Source: Ascaphus truei
Lineage: Eukaryota; Chordata; Amphibia; Anura; Ascaphidae
Length of the DNA: 64,000 bases
Direction: 5' to 3'
Assembly: GCA_036426205.1 (NCBI GenBank)
Contig: CM071573.1
Coordinates: 48,199,874 to 48,263,873 of the forward strand
In this document: positions 10,990 to 21,974 of the stretch, piece by piece
Layout of the letters: every line of letters begins with the position of its first letter
How positions within the stretch are numbered: the stretch's first letter is position 1
Notes under the pieces: model-generated
Databases searched by the model: none
What the model was told of the DNA's origin: nothing
The model's input: only the letters and a program-made list of their open reading frames with translations
Position numbers and translations under genes: made by a program

Positions 10990-11830
10990 GTGTTAAAAGC
11001 ATTGGTCTCCCGTGACAGAGGGTGGGGAAGGGGTGTTAAAAGTCCCAAGAGGCAAGCGGTTAAGAGTCCCATGGAAAGGTGTTAAGGGTCCCAGGGGGTA
11101 GGGGTTAACCATCCTAGGGTGAAGAGATTAAGAGTCCCTGTGAGGAGGGTAAGTAAAGGGTGTAAAGGATGCCAGAGGAGAGGGGGAGGATGGGGTTGTA
11201 AGAGTTTTTTGGGGGGGAAGGGAGATTAAGAGTCCCAGGGGGGAGGAAGGTGAAAAAAAGCCGAGACTGAGGCAAAGATAGGCATGAGGGTGGCAAAGAA
11301 AAGCGGGAGGGAAAGGTGGGGATAAAAGAAGAGGAGTAAGATTCCTAGTGAGGAGCTGGAAAGTATGGGGAGGGAAGGTGAAAGAAGGGGCAGCAAGAGT
11401 CCCAGTGGAAGGGGTTATGGTTCCCATTGGGAAGGGGGGGGGGTGTGGGTTAAGAATCGAGGGGGAGGATACGGTTGTAAGAGTCCCGGTGGAGAGAAAT
11501 TGGGGTAAGCGTTAGAGGGAGGGGGGAGGAAGGGGGTGAGAGGAAGGTGAAACATAAGATCCTAAAAGGGGAGCAAGAAGGGTGGCAAGAGTCCCAAGGG
11601 GGAGGGGTAAAGAGGGTTATGAGTCGCAGGGGGAAGTGGTTAAGGGTCCCAGTGGGGAAGGTAAGAATGGGGGGTTAATGATCCCAGGGGAGGATGGGGT
11701 TGTAAGAGTTCTGGGGGGAGGAGAAGGGGGGGGAAAGCATCCCAAGGGACTAAGAATCCCAGAGAGGGGGAAGGGTGGGTTAAGAATCCCAGAGGGAAGG
11801 GGAGGGTTAAGAGTCCCAGTGGTCACTGGT
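10990..11830. repeat. G-rich degenerate minisatellite
   Basis: Many imperfect copies of a unit close to GTTAAGAGTCCCAGGGGGAG, with G-runs of variable length, run on the plus strand. Similar words begin already near 9760. The runs of four or more G separated by short loops give high potential for G-quadruplexes on the plus strand. Open frames across it (for example 11582-12019 plus and 11128-11427 minus) are low-complexity artefacts. Confidence 0.72.
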
Positions 11831-12207
11831 GAAGTACTTAAAGAGCTAGTGAGGACGGGTTGTAAACTGTCTTCCTTCAGCCTTCTTTCAAGTCGGTCTC
11901 ATGCTATCTCTCACTTAACTGCCAGATGCTCCTTGCCCCCCTGCAGCAAGAAGCACAGCCAGCTGGAAGCAAGGGAAGAGGGAGTGAGAGTGACGTGTCT
12001 GAGCCAGGCAACTCCATGAGAGACACCACACGTGCAGCTGCTTCAAAGCTGCTTTTCTGACCCCCACACTCCAGCATCAAGTAATACTGCAGTAATAAAT
12101 CATAGTCCATATCGTTACACTGTTTTATTACCGCTGTATTACTATGGAACCAGTATATTGCCCAACCCTATGTAGGATTTAATAAACAATGATACTTATT
12201 AATATGT

Positions 12208-12611
12208 CAGTGATTACCAACCTTTATTACATTGTGCACCCCTGCTAGAAAATTTGTACTGCAAACCCTTAATTAATAAATCGTATTGCCTACTCATCAG
12301 ACTGTTGCTAACAAAACTGTTTTTGACCAATCCTAAGCACTATAGTATCCAGAGCTTGTGAGGGGAATGCATGCTTAATAAATCCCCAAACTGTACCTCA
12401 GTGTGTGCAGACAGCATTGGTGGATGGCTCTCAATGACTGCCAAAGCATTCAAAGTCACGTCCATAATGCCTTGCCACTGTGGATGCAAAGCATTGTGGT
12501 GAGCGATTTTGAAAGAACCTGCTGTAATTTACAGCTATAGCACGCATGCTAAGGTGCACTTTGGGGTCTTAGTAAGTGCCCAGTCCCCTATTGGCTCAGG
12601 AACCCCCTATA
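12208..12611. mobile_element. hAT-like element relic, one end visible
   Basis: CAGTGATTACCAACCTTTATT at 12208 closely resembles the terminal sequence of the complete hAT element at 57414. The stretch continues with GTGCACCCC and, near its other side, GGAACCCCC, as in such elements. The far terminus is lost where the L2 copy begins. No target duplication can be shown. Confidence 0.45.
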
Positions 12612-12727
12612 GGGTCTAGGAGAGAATATGAGGTGAGAAAATGGAGCAATTAAGAGATTACAAGACGTTCAAAGAGTTTAGAGGCAAAAAGCAGGAGGGA
12701 GACACAGGACGATAGTTAGAAAGACAG

Positions 12728-14449
12728 TGTCACGGTAGACCAAGCTTATTAACACTTTACCATCTTGGTCCTTTGAATAAAGCATGAAATAAAATAATTT
12801 GTATTTATTCACATAAACAACACACAGCTTGAATTACAAAAATATCACGTATAACACTTACTGAAATGGGGTCAAATGAAATAAAATGGCCACGGAATGA
12901 AATCCACAGAAATCAAGTCTCTAGGCAGGAATTCACTGTATCTCCACCAAGAGTAATATTTTCGTTCCCCCAATGCAGGATTAGTTGTTAAATCCTTACT
13001 CCTAACGAATACTGGAAGCTGGATACAAATCTTTGGTTACGATGGAATCTTCTTTACATGATGGAACTTAATCTCAGATGACTCTTAATCTCAGATGACT
13101 CTGACCTCTGATTGCTGCACCAGATTTAAAAAACTCCAAAAAACTGTCACAAAGACTCAGTATCGCAACTGAGCATGTGCAGCAAAAATTTAATCTTTCC
13201 CCCACTGTCCACTGTCCACTTAACATACCTAGCCAAGCTTACTTCCCAGGTTTCCTGCTAAGCATTTCAAAGCCCAGTATTACACACCCTACGTGTCAGC
13301 AAAAGGTTTAACACCTCTAGGACAAATGTCTCTTTGATCTAGTAGCCATAAGCCCCCCTCTGAATAAATGGGTCTCACACCTCTATTTCTTTGAAGCTCA
13401 GAGGTTTCTTATCCTGCATTTCAAAGCCCAGGATTACACATTGTCATCTCCTGTTCTGGACTGAAGGAAGGCGAATCGACTCCTGTCTACAATGTTAATT
13501 TCCTTACTCTTATAACTTTAAAATATCAAAATTATAGGGGACATTCATTTAATACTAGGGGTGAACGTTAATGCTCAAAAACATAACCCCTTTATGTGTT
13601 CGTACCTCGGTAATGCCCACACCAAATATCATCTTTCTAGGATGCTCCTAACTAAAGTTAGCTATCGGCTTTCATTTGGTTTTAATCTTTTATTTTAATA
13701 AAACAAACCTGCTCAGTATTATACCTGACTGGAGTGTGGGGATAAACATTAACCCCTTATGCCCCGTGTAGGTTGGGGGTATTTTTCACACAGTCACAGT
13801 AATGCATACACAATGCCCGGGCCCAAGAGTTGACATTCTACATTTTAACTTAAAACTCCTATAACTCTCTTCACCTTATCCCTGGTGAGAGAGGTACTGA
13901 ACCCCACACTGGGGTCTGGGCATATTCCGAGAACCTTTAATGCAATTCAGTTCCCTGCCCGGTTTTACTGTCCTGGTTTGTGCTGAAGCAGGGGGATTTG
14001 GCAGTGAGCTGCAAACTGCGTTGTAGGGAGGACTTTGTCCGGTGATCTGTGTTACTCATGTCCTCAGGAATCTGGGATGAGTACATGTTTCGAGGTACCC
14101 TGCAATAATGGCCCCCATCTACCCAAACACACCCTGACAACATTTTACCGTAAAGTCACCCCTGAAACTCACGCCCTGCACATCTCTGCTGGCTGGCACT
14201 CCTGGAACAGTAAAACCACATACATCTTTATTATGCCAACAGTTATATACCACAATTGGGTTGACGAGCTGACACTCCCAATTCCCCAATATAGCTCAGG
14301 GGCACATTTCACACATTGTATCATACATTTTCAGGACTGCAGCAAGCTCTGGACTGCAGAACTGACAATTCAGTCACCTTTTATGACTCGGGCCCCCCAG
14401 CTGGGCATACTGCTTCAATTGGTGGCCTGGGGACTCCTTCACCGTCACA
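12728..14449. mobile_element. 1.72 kb LTR-like insertion inside L2 copy 2
   Basis: The inserted block begins TGTCACGGTAGACC and ends ACCGTCACA, so it has TG...CA termini with a short inverted terminal match. It is flanked by GACAG (12723-12727) and GACAC (14450-14454), a likely 5 bp target duplication with one change. TTGAATAAAGC near the left end could be a polyadenylation signal. There is no internal coding domain, so a long solo LTR is the best reading. A 165-codon open frame at 14035-14532 runs across its end into L2 and is not a gene. Confidence 0.65.
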
Positions 14450-14587
14450 GACACGTAGGGTCAAGCTTGCTGTTTTTGAGTAATGGTATAATTGTTGCAT
14501 GTTTGAAGGAAGAGGGAAAGGTACCAGAGTAAAGGGAGGAGTTAAAAATGTATGTGAGCACAGAGAATATAGTAGGAGCAAGATGTG

Positions 14588-15169
14588 TTAGGAGATGGGA
14601 GGGAATGGGGTCAAGAGGGCATGTGGTAGAGGGAGGAGAGCAGCAGTGACATCCTCTGTTACAGTGGAAAAAGAGTCAAGGAAAGCAGGAGAGTTAGGAA
14701 GAGGTGTAGGATGGGAGGAAGATACAGAGGGGATGTCCTGATGTATGGACTCCACCTTTTCCTTGAAATAGTCAGCAAAATCCTGAGGTGAGATAGAGGA
14801 AGAAAAACAGGCAACTGAGGGTAGTCTGAGTATGGAGTCAAAGACAGAGAAGAGTTGGCGTGGGTTAGATTTGAGCATGTCGATTAGTGAAGAATAGTAT
14901 GTTTGTTTAGTCTCAGATAGGGCAGAGTTGAAACAGGATTGCATAAAATTGTAGTGAAGGAAGCCTGAGTGAGAAATATCCTCCGAGGCGTTCAGAGGAA
15001 CGATTGCAGGAACGCAGCATGTGCGTGTGGAAATTTTGCCAAGGTCTGGGGTTAGTAGAGCGAGAACGGCAGAGAGAAAGCAGGGCATGTAGATCAAGAG
15101 AGGACGATAGGGCATAGTTGTAGTCCCTGACCAGGTTTTCAAATGAGCAGAGAGGAGAGGGAGGAGCAT
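14588..15169 (-). pseudogene. L2 linker open frame, copy 2
   Basis: A frame of 193 codons carrying the same linker blocks as 6179-6517, plus an upstream stretch from the end of the endonuclease region. It stops before the RT. It is a fragment of L2 ORF2 and not a host gene. Confidence 0.7.
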
Positions 15170-15459
15170 AAAGTGGAATCAAAAGCTGGTAGGTTAATAG
15201 AGCGCAGGTCTCTGCAGGAGCGAGAGGTAGATGGAGGTGGAGAAGGGGAGAAGTGAGAGAGAAAATAAGATGAGATTATGGTCAGAGAGAGAAAGGAGGG
15301 ATATGGAAAATTCAGAGAGAGAAAAGTTTTTAGTGAAAACCCGGTCTAGGTAGTGGCCATCCTTATGGGTGCTGGCTGCAGTTCCCTGTTGAAGGCCAAA
15401 AGAAGAGGTTAGAGAGAGAAAGCGGGAAGCCCAACAAAGAGAGGAGACATCAATATGGC

Positions 15460-15740
15460 AGTTGAAGTTTGTCTATTTCATAGTTCATTTTCTTGTTCTA
15501 CCTATGCTAATATGTATGCTTACTTGTTGCAAAGTAACACCCTCCACTCCCCACCCTCTGTATGGCTCCTTTGGTGTCATGCTTGTGTATTTAAAGTGTA
15601 ATTTTCACTCAGTGAAGTAACCCCTGAAGAAGGTCCCTTTGGGGACCAAAACGTCAGTCTCCTGTGTGTTATGGGTCAATAAACAACATCTATTTTTTGG
15701 AGATTTACCCAGGGGAATCCAGACCGGGACTTCAGCAGCT
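15460..15740 (+). mobile_element. PLE pseudo-LTR fragment with hammerhead relic
   Basis: CTGAAGA (15624-15630), a strong stem II (GGTCCC with GGGACC closing TTTG), AAAAC in place of GAAAC, and a GTC triplet (15653-15655) form a hammerhead relic whose G12 has changed to A. GTCAATAAACAACATC follows, then GGAGATTTACCC. The layout (hammerhead, AATAAA, short GC-rich end) matches the other PLE tails here but with a different stem II, so it belongs to another subfamily. Confidence 0.6.
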
Positions 15741-16189
15741 GATTGAGCAGGGAGATGATTAAAAGTCTGCTCTGAACAGAGCAAGACAGAGCTTGTTTTA
15801 CTCTCAGAGAAGTGTATACTGAAAAGCTGTGTTATGCTGAGGAAAGAAAAGACTTGTTTTGTTTGTTTGTTTTACTCCTGTTATCTGCTGTAGCATTTGT
15901 ATGGCAAAAAAAAACAGGCCAAAGCTTTTCACTTCTGTGTCAGAAGGCTGTCTCCTCTACCTGGGAGGCTGTGTGAAAGTGGTGATCCCTGGACAAAGGT
16001 ACATAGCAAAAGGGTACTTTGTCACAATATATATATGCTCCATAGCAGGTATTTAATAAAAAGTGAAAAATTCAGAGTCAGCATGAAAACACTCAATAAT
16101 ATATATGGAACAATTAAAATATTACCAATGGTGAGTCCTGTGATAAAAGTCCAGCTGAATGTCGTTTGGGAGAAAGTTTAGAAAAGCAG

Positions 16190-16320
16190 TGCACAGCCAC
16201 GGGGAAAGGGTACAAAAATTCTCTTTATTAAAGCATGGTTAGAAATAGTAGGTACACGGCTCTCATACGTGTTTCGTATGGTTAAGTACTTCATCAAGGA
16301 GTAAGAATGGAATCTTCTCT
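16190..16320 (-). mobile_element. PLE tail fragment with hammerhead relic
   Basis: On the minus strand, TTGATGA (C3 changed to T), a weak stem II, GAAAC and a GTA triplet lie within about 16262-16305. TTTATTAAAGCATGG nearby on the plus strand is the complement of a short AT-rich end. It is a degraded member of the set of hammerhead-carrying tails. Confidence 0.5.
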
Positions 16321-16542
16321 GAGCATTTTTTAATTATTGGTCTCAGCTGCGTTTTCTCGGCAAAATATCAAGACACACACGTGCACCCTAAGTGCGCACG
16401 TACGCCCTCCTGACGTCAGATGTCCCGCCCGTCAGCCACACCGGTCCCAGATTAATGCAGCATAATTAGCTTCTCCTCCCCTATGCCGCATCCCTGCTTG
16501 TCGTGATGTCATCACGTAAGGGCATGCAAGCGCGCACGCACA

Positions 16543-16918
16543 CTGTAAGGAATCGGGAACGCGTCCCCTGCGGTGTGTTCCCTCCTTACCTGCTGCTCGA
16601 CACACCGCGCCGTTTACAGAACGCTCGCGCACACAGAGGACTTCCTACTCTACCACGGAGCTTGGCTCCGCCCCCGCAAGCAATGCATGTACATCACGCG
16701 CGGTGCGCACACGTGACATTCATGCACCGCTCCCCAGCTGCGAGGCAAGTCTGCTAATCTCTTCCACCTGTCTCCTGCAGCCAATCTCTGCACCCACGGA
16801 GGCCGTGCCTCTCCTCCTCCCCTCAGTCCCATTCTGCTTCACTGCTATTTAATCTCAGCTATCTCATTCATTCCTTGCTGAGCATAGTTCATGGTAGCCT
16901 TGTGTTTCCACGTTCCAA
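16543..16918 (+). mobile_element. Ty3/gypsy LTR fragment
   Basis: The stretch starts near TGTAAGGAATCGGGAACGCG. It shares ordered words with 35436-36210 (TCCCTCCTTACCTGC, GCTCCGCCCC, GCACCGCTCCCCAGCTGCG, CACCTGTCTCCTGCA, CTGAGCATAGTTC), so both are LTRs of one family. This copy ends abruptly at about 16918, where pol sequence begins, without leader, gag or protease in place. Confidence 0.65.
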
Positions 16919-17830
16919 GGTACGCTCTGAGGTTCTTCCCCCTCATCGGCCTTTTGATTGCCCGATTGATCTTTTGCCAGGCTCTGTTCTTCCCAAAACC
17001 AGATCTTACCCTCTTTCTCTTCCTGAGACCAAAGCTATGTATGAATATATTCAAGAAAATCTGAAGAGGGGATTTATTCTGAACTCTTCGTCCACAGCTG
17101 GGGCTGGCTTTTTCTTTGTTAAAAAGAAAGATGGGTCTCGTCGTCCTTGCATAGACTACAGAGGGCTTAATAAGATCACTGTCAAGAACTGTTACCCCCT
17201 ACCGCTCATCTCTCAGAGCGGGATCCTATTCCTTAAAGCAAAGTCTTGGTCAATAAAATTACCTCCTGAACCGGAGTCAATGAAGGCTGATGTAGAGACC
17301 TGGAACTTGTCACCCTTGAGGAGAATGGGAAGCATGATGTGACTCTGCAAAGTTTCCAGGGAAGAAGGCGAAGGAGAGATAGTGCCCAATGTGATCCCCT
17401 TATACCTCATTGAGCATTGGCGTTTCCCGGTTTGAGTGAGCAGCGGGATAGTTGATGACCAGGGTGACCACACTAGTGACAGAGGCCGCTGTCTCGCCGG
17501 CGCTTTTTCTCAGTAAAAGATAGTTGGCGACTTCCCAGTTGCATAGGTTCAGGATCATCTGAAAGTGAAGGATCTATAGGAACAAGATTGTGGGTAGAGT
17601 GTCTGGCCGAGAGCGGCCGGGAGTAAGAGCGTTCGACCTTTCTCTCCTGGAGACGCTGGTCGACACGTGATACATACAGCGATGAGATCCTCTGAGCTTT
17701 TTGATCGCTTACAAGGGTCCACTCTTTTCCAAATTAGATCTTCAAGGAGCATATAATCTTGTCCGTATACGCCAAGGTGACGAATGGAAGACGGCATTCA
17801 ACACTCGTGATGGGTATTATGAATATTTAG
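16919..17830 (+). pseudogene. Ty3/gypsy reverse transcriptase, split by an inverted gag-protease segment
   Basis: From 16919 to 17212 the frame carries the gypsy RT N-terminal blocks: [43 protein letters not shown] and NCYPLPLIS. The sequence that should follow ([33 protein letters not shown]) resumes only at about 17690 and runs, frameshifted, to about 17830. The 17213-17690 interval is a reversed segment (separate entry). The same family appears on the minus strand at 63186-64000. Confidence 0.8.
17213..17690 (-). pseudogene. Gypsy gag zinc knuckle and protease, inverted inside RT
   Basis: On the minus strand the segment reads a basic stretch, a CCHC zinc knuckle (C-H-stop-C-G-H-P-G-H then C, so a stop sits inside the knuckle), and then the start of the retropepsin with [16 protein letters not shown], where DSG is the catalytic triad. 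In an intact gypsy element this piece lies upstream of RT and on the same strand. Here it sits reversed, exactly within the RT frame, where CTCATCTCT should run into GAGCTTTTTGATCG. Confidence 0.75.
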
Positions 17831-18169
17831 CAAATCCAGGAAACAGAGGGAGCATGTCCATCAGGATCACCCCAGAATGAGAGAGGCAAATATAGTGCAC
17901 TTCTGTTTAACTTTTGTGGAGATAGTTAATGTAACTTGGCTCTTATAGAGAGCCTACTTACAGACTGTAAGGAGTTAACCAGCAGTGAGAGGAAGATGTA
18001 TAAGCAGCTGCTCAGATGTTCGTAGAGTCTGGTATATCTCCGAGAGAAATAACAGAAAAGATAGTGCAGATCAATTAAAAATTTATAAGCACTAAAAACA
18101 AAACAGTAATGTACTCACATGGTGCATACATTACAAATGCACATCTAATAGTAGGTGAATGTGACTGTT

Positions 18170-18426
18170 GATCCTGCCGGAAAAGGGGTTGGTGAGTCAC
18201 GTAGGCCGTCTCTGTCTGCAATGGCCTCCCGCAGCGCGGTTGCTTCGGATGGCGTCTAACGTAACATCCACCGGTCTTGTAACTGCTTCCGGTCTCATGG
18301 GGGAAGGGACAGCTGGTCGGGAGCTACTCCTCTCGGCGTCACGTCACAACTCGCAGCTTGCTCAACGCGTTTCGCTGAACACGGTCTATTATTTTTTAAC
18401 TATAAATTCACTTATTGTGTATATAT
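18170..18426 (-). mobile_element. PLE tail fragment with partial hammerhead
   Basis: On the minus strand, CAGCGAAACGCGTTGAGC (about 18381-18364) is the 3' half of the hammerhead core. The CTGANGA half is not preserved. An AT-rich block (CACAATAAGTGAATTTATAG) lies just outside and recurs inverted at about 19090-19125, beyond the solo LTR. Confidence 0.5.
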
Positions 18427-19045
18427 TGTGACAAACGGCTTACTCCGGGGCTCCGCCGTCTGTTCGGGACTGTTAGAACACGGTCTTTTAGGGTAGGTTA
18501 AATGACGAGGCGTAACGTGTGGTTCCTTTAAACAGGCTATGCCTGGTTTATTCAGTCCCAGGCACTGAGACTGCCACAGTGCATACAAAAGAAACACAAG
18601 CAAAACAAAAGCCTGCTCACCTGAGCAATAACTTAACTAAGGTTTTCCCTGACTCAGGGTTGTAGTGGCTTTTCCACTTCCAACAACAAAAATAAGGAAC
18701 TTTGCAGTTTTAGAAAAAAGGAGCAGAATGATTTAACCTGTTTGGGGAGAGGCTTTTCCCCTCTCTGCTTCCAGCAGCCTTCCTGCCTCCAGGCTCTTGG
18801 GGAGAGGAACCAGGAAATCAGTCTTAAATACCTGATTTCTAACTAGCAGGACAGGTGACAGAAATCAGGTAGCCGACAAACTCTGGTCTGGATCCCTCAT
18901 CCCTCAGTTCCAGCACTTGCCAAACTGTGTGATGGAGTGCATGTATTATGAGGCTGCACTTTCCAGCCTAAACAGGATAGAAACTGTTCAGTATCCTGGG
19001 AGCGCTATATATGGAATTTATTACCATCCCCTGGTTTCTGTCACA
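18427..19045. mobile_element. Solo LTR, 619 bp
   Basis: The block begins TGTGACAAACGGC and ends GGTTTCTGTCACA, so it has TG...CA termini with a short inverted match (TGTGACA with TGTCACA). It is flanked by ATAT on both sides (18423-18426 and 19046-19049), a possible 4 bp target duplication, although the flank is itself AT-repetitive. No coding domain was seen inside. The flanks are two inverted PLE-like pieces, so it landed in an existing repeat. Confidence 0.6.
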
Positions 19046-19433
19046 ATATACACACACATACACACAAAAATAAAATCAGCGCAAGGACTAGCACAATAGG
19101 TGAATTTATAGTTAAAAAATAATGTGGAAATGTATTAAATAATAATGCAAATCAAGTAATGAATTAGATGTAATGATTCATGAATTAGATGTAATGTAGA
19201 TCAAGTAATGAATGAGACGATGTGAGATTTAGTAGTGATCCTTCTGTATCTACACCATGAATGATTGATTTAATTCTTTGAGTACAATGATAACAATGTA
19301 CACCTCAATAACATTAAGCTTTATTTCTCATAATGTCATAAACATTCCAAATAATATTGTACACTTTGCAGTTACAAGAAATATATTTACAAATATATGA
19401 TTTGATTTTGAATACAATTAAGCGGTTTAAGCC

Positions 19434-19480
19434 CCTGAAGTAGTAACCCACAAGAGGAAATGTATCAAAACGTTCCGATT
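19434..19480 (+). ncRNA. Degenerate hammerhead relic
   Basis: CCCCTGAAGTAG at 19431-19442 and ATCAAAACGTTCCG at about 19464-19477 correspond to the two halves of the motif seen at 15624-15660, but the core bases A9 and G12 are lost. It marks a very old PLE tail. Confidence 0.35.
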
Positions 19481-19489
19481 CGCATCTTG

Positions 19490-21974
19490 AAGAAGAACAA
19501 GAATTTTCAATATCATTTTAACTAAAATCAAAGTTTACTTATTTTTTTATTATCTTACTTCCGACACTTGATTTTCTATGCACAGATTTTAAAACCACAT
19601 GGCAGATTTAAATGAGGCATATAAAAAGTAAAACTGCTAAAGTAACAGATGCACTTTGATAATACTCCATTATAATATTCTCCTAAGCAACGCCTCGTCT
19701 AACTGCTCCTATGCCACTCTCCCGATAGCTCTCGTAGGGGGTTATTCATTTAGGTACATTGCAGGTTAATGCACCTGAAAATGTGTAAACCGTTTGGGTG
19801 CATTAACCTATAATAGATCTTAGCAAATTTGCCCCGTATTTTAGAAAGGTTTTCTACCATTATGTTTTGCAGCATACATTTTGCATAAAGTAAATCTATA
19901 AAGTCAGAAGATCTTTGCTGCTTTTTTGAAAATTTACCCCAGGCATAGTATCGCAACTATTGTAAAGCCATTTCAACAACTGATAAGTTGTAATTTTAGA
20001 AAAACTCACAAAGATGGCAAAACAGTTTATTTGTTTAAATCAAAATTTACACAAATTCCGCAACCAAACTTCACAACTCTTTGCTTCTGGGTGAATTTTT
20101 CACATACGTTTGTAAATTGGGATAACCTCACCTCTTTTCACGAGTTTACATTTATGATTTAAGTTCTATTGATCTTTAAATTTAACATGCTTTATCACTT
20201 AACATATTTTATTATGGATTGTTAGGAAGTTATTGGAATGTTGTTGAACAATTTGTATTATGTTATAAAATATACATGCAAATTAACAGCTATTTAGATG
20301 TAGACTCATTGGTCTAGACAGAAAGTCTTTTGTCATTTTCAAAGTCTAAAATCCTTGGTTCAGCCTTGTAAACACTCCCATCTGTGATGTTTTGCAATAT
20401 ATTTCCCTTTCAATATAGAGCAGGGGTTACACTAGTTTATAGATGAGATTAGAAAGTTTTCAAGTGAGGCAGAAGTATCAAAGCTTGGTATCCATTTGCT
20501 GGTTAACAATGTAAATACATATTTTCTATATTCAGTGCATGCAAACAGTTTTTTGATATATGACAAGATTTCAGTATAGATTTCCACAGTTAGGAAACAC
20601 AAAGATATTTTATAGACTCCATAGAAGAAATCTTAATGTAACTGGAGTTAGGCGTCCATAAAAATCTATTCTAATATATGTTTAATACAAGCATCCGTCT
20701 CTTGACAAATTTAATGTATATACATGGCCTATGTCGTATTTGTTACAATAAATTAATAATTTTTCTGACATTCAGTCAAGTCCGCAACTTTCCAGTATGG
20801 ATTTTCTTATTCAGACCTTAAAGGCAGGCTATGTACCCTTTAAAAAAATAATTGCAATAAAATGTTTAAAAAATGTGCTCATACACTAGTGATTGAAAAG
20901 TGATGGAAATATCTTTAATGTCTCCAATTAGGGACTGGTCATCTTAGATTTGGGATGTCATATATACGAACAAAAATGCATTGAAAGCCTTTTAACTTTA
21001 GCTTTTGTGGAACAGAACAAACATGTCCATTCCTCTTCTTGCTTACCAGGTAGCAACAGAGATGAAAAGAACAGTAGTTAATTCAATGTTTTTTCCACAT
21101 TCCAGTGTCTCAAAGGTGCAGTCTCTCCTAGGACAAAAAGCAACCAATGCCAGTTACATGTTTAAAGGGGCATTTCCTCTTGCTCTTTTGTTTTGTTTGT
21201 TTGTTTTCTAATAAATGCAGCAGTTTCTTGCCTTTACGGCAATTCAATTATCTAATCTGCCAATAAATCTGTTCTCCCATAATCGGCAAGGTCCTGCTTC
21301 CCAGGTCAAACAATATGGTTGCCTATTTCATTAGGTTAAACCGTTAAAAAGGAAATTAAGAATTAAAAAAAAAAAAACAGTAGGTACTAATACTACACAA
21401 CGGATTTATTTAAAAATAAAAAACCCACAGGATTTTCAATGAATTGCTGCTTTAAGGAGTTAAATCTATTTTTTATACTTTTGTTTTTACAAATATCAAA
21501 CACCTTTAAGGATTTTTAAATACTTTCAAATTATTTAGCAAACATGGTAAGCTAAGTGAGACATGGGATGTGTTTGATTTCTTCTACATTTTCCTTTTAT
21601 GTGATATCAGTGCAGTATGTGCTGAATTGGAGGCTGCTCAAATACCCCCCCCCCCCCCCCCAAGAACTCATTCATTAGGAGGCCCTGATAACAATATTTT
21701 TTTCTTAATTTCCATAGAAAACTAAAAACAGTCAAAAGTTTGCTTTTAAGTATAATCACATTTGTTTATGTTATGAAATACAATTACATGGATATGTTGT
21801 TTTCAAAGGAACAATGATTGCACCTTTAAAGATACAGAACATAGATGACTGCAACTTAATCCCAAGAAAATAATACAGCTAATATTTTAATTGTAGTTTT
21901 GTGTAGCCTTTATAGCGACTGCTACATTTTAAAATGTGTCTAATTTGCCTTTAGCTTTGAATAAAATGTTTATA
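19490..21974. other. AT-rich sequence downstream of the finger gene, probable 3' UTR and flank
   Basis: No repeat family or coding domain was recognised. On the minus strand the finger exon stops at 21975, so the adjoining part is its 3' UTR. TTTATT at about 21405 on the plus strand is a candidate AATAAA signal for it. A C-homopolymer lies at 21645-21662. Confidence 0.5.
21645..21662. repeat. Poly-C tract
   Basis: Eighteen consecutive C on the plus strand, about 310 bases past the finger-gene stop and so probably a G-run in its 3' UTR. Confidence 0.9.

Larger units (their letters stand above)
12612..15450 (-). mobile_element. L2-type LINE, copy 2, split by an insertion
   Basis: The minus-strand sequence 12612-12727 and 14450-15450 is collinear with 5876-6960 of L2 copy 1. 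The word GACGATAGTTAGAAAGACAG ends at 12727, and GTAGGGTCAAGCTTGCTG resumes at 14455. In copy 1 these two words are adjacent. It includes the pre-RT linker as an open frame at 14588-15169 (SCFNSALSETKQTYYSSL, SPQDFADYFKEKVESI, FLDSFSTVTEDV). Everything 3' of the RT start is missing. Confidence 0.82.

Noticed and set aside
11582..12019. Open frame of 145 codons
   Set aside because: Gly/Lys/Arg-rich product of the G-rich minisatellite; no domain.
14035..14532. Open frame of 165 codons
   Set aside because: It crosses the end of the LTR-like insertion into the antisense of L2, with no domain.
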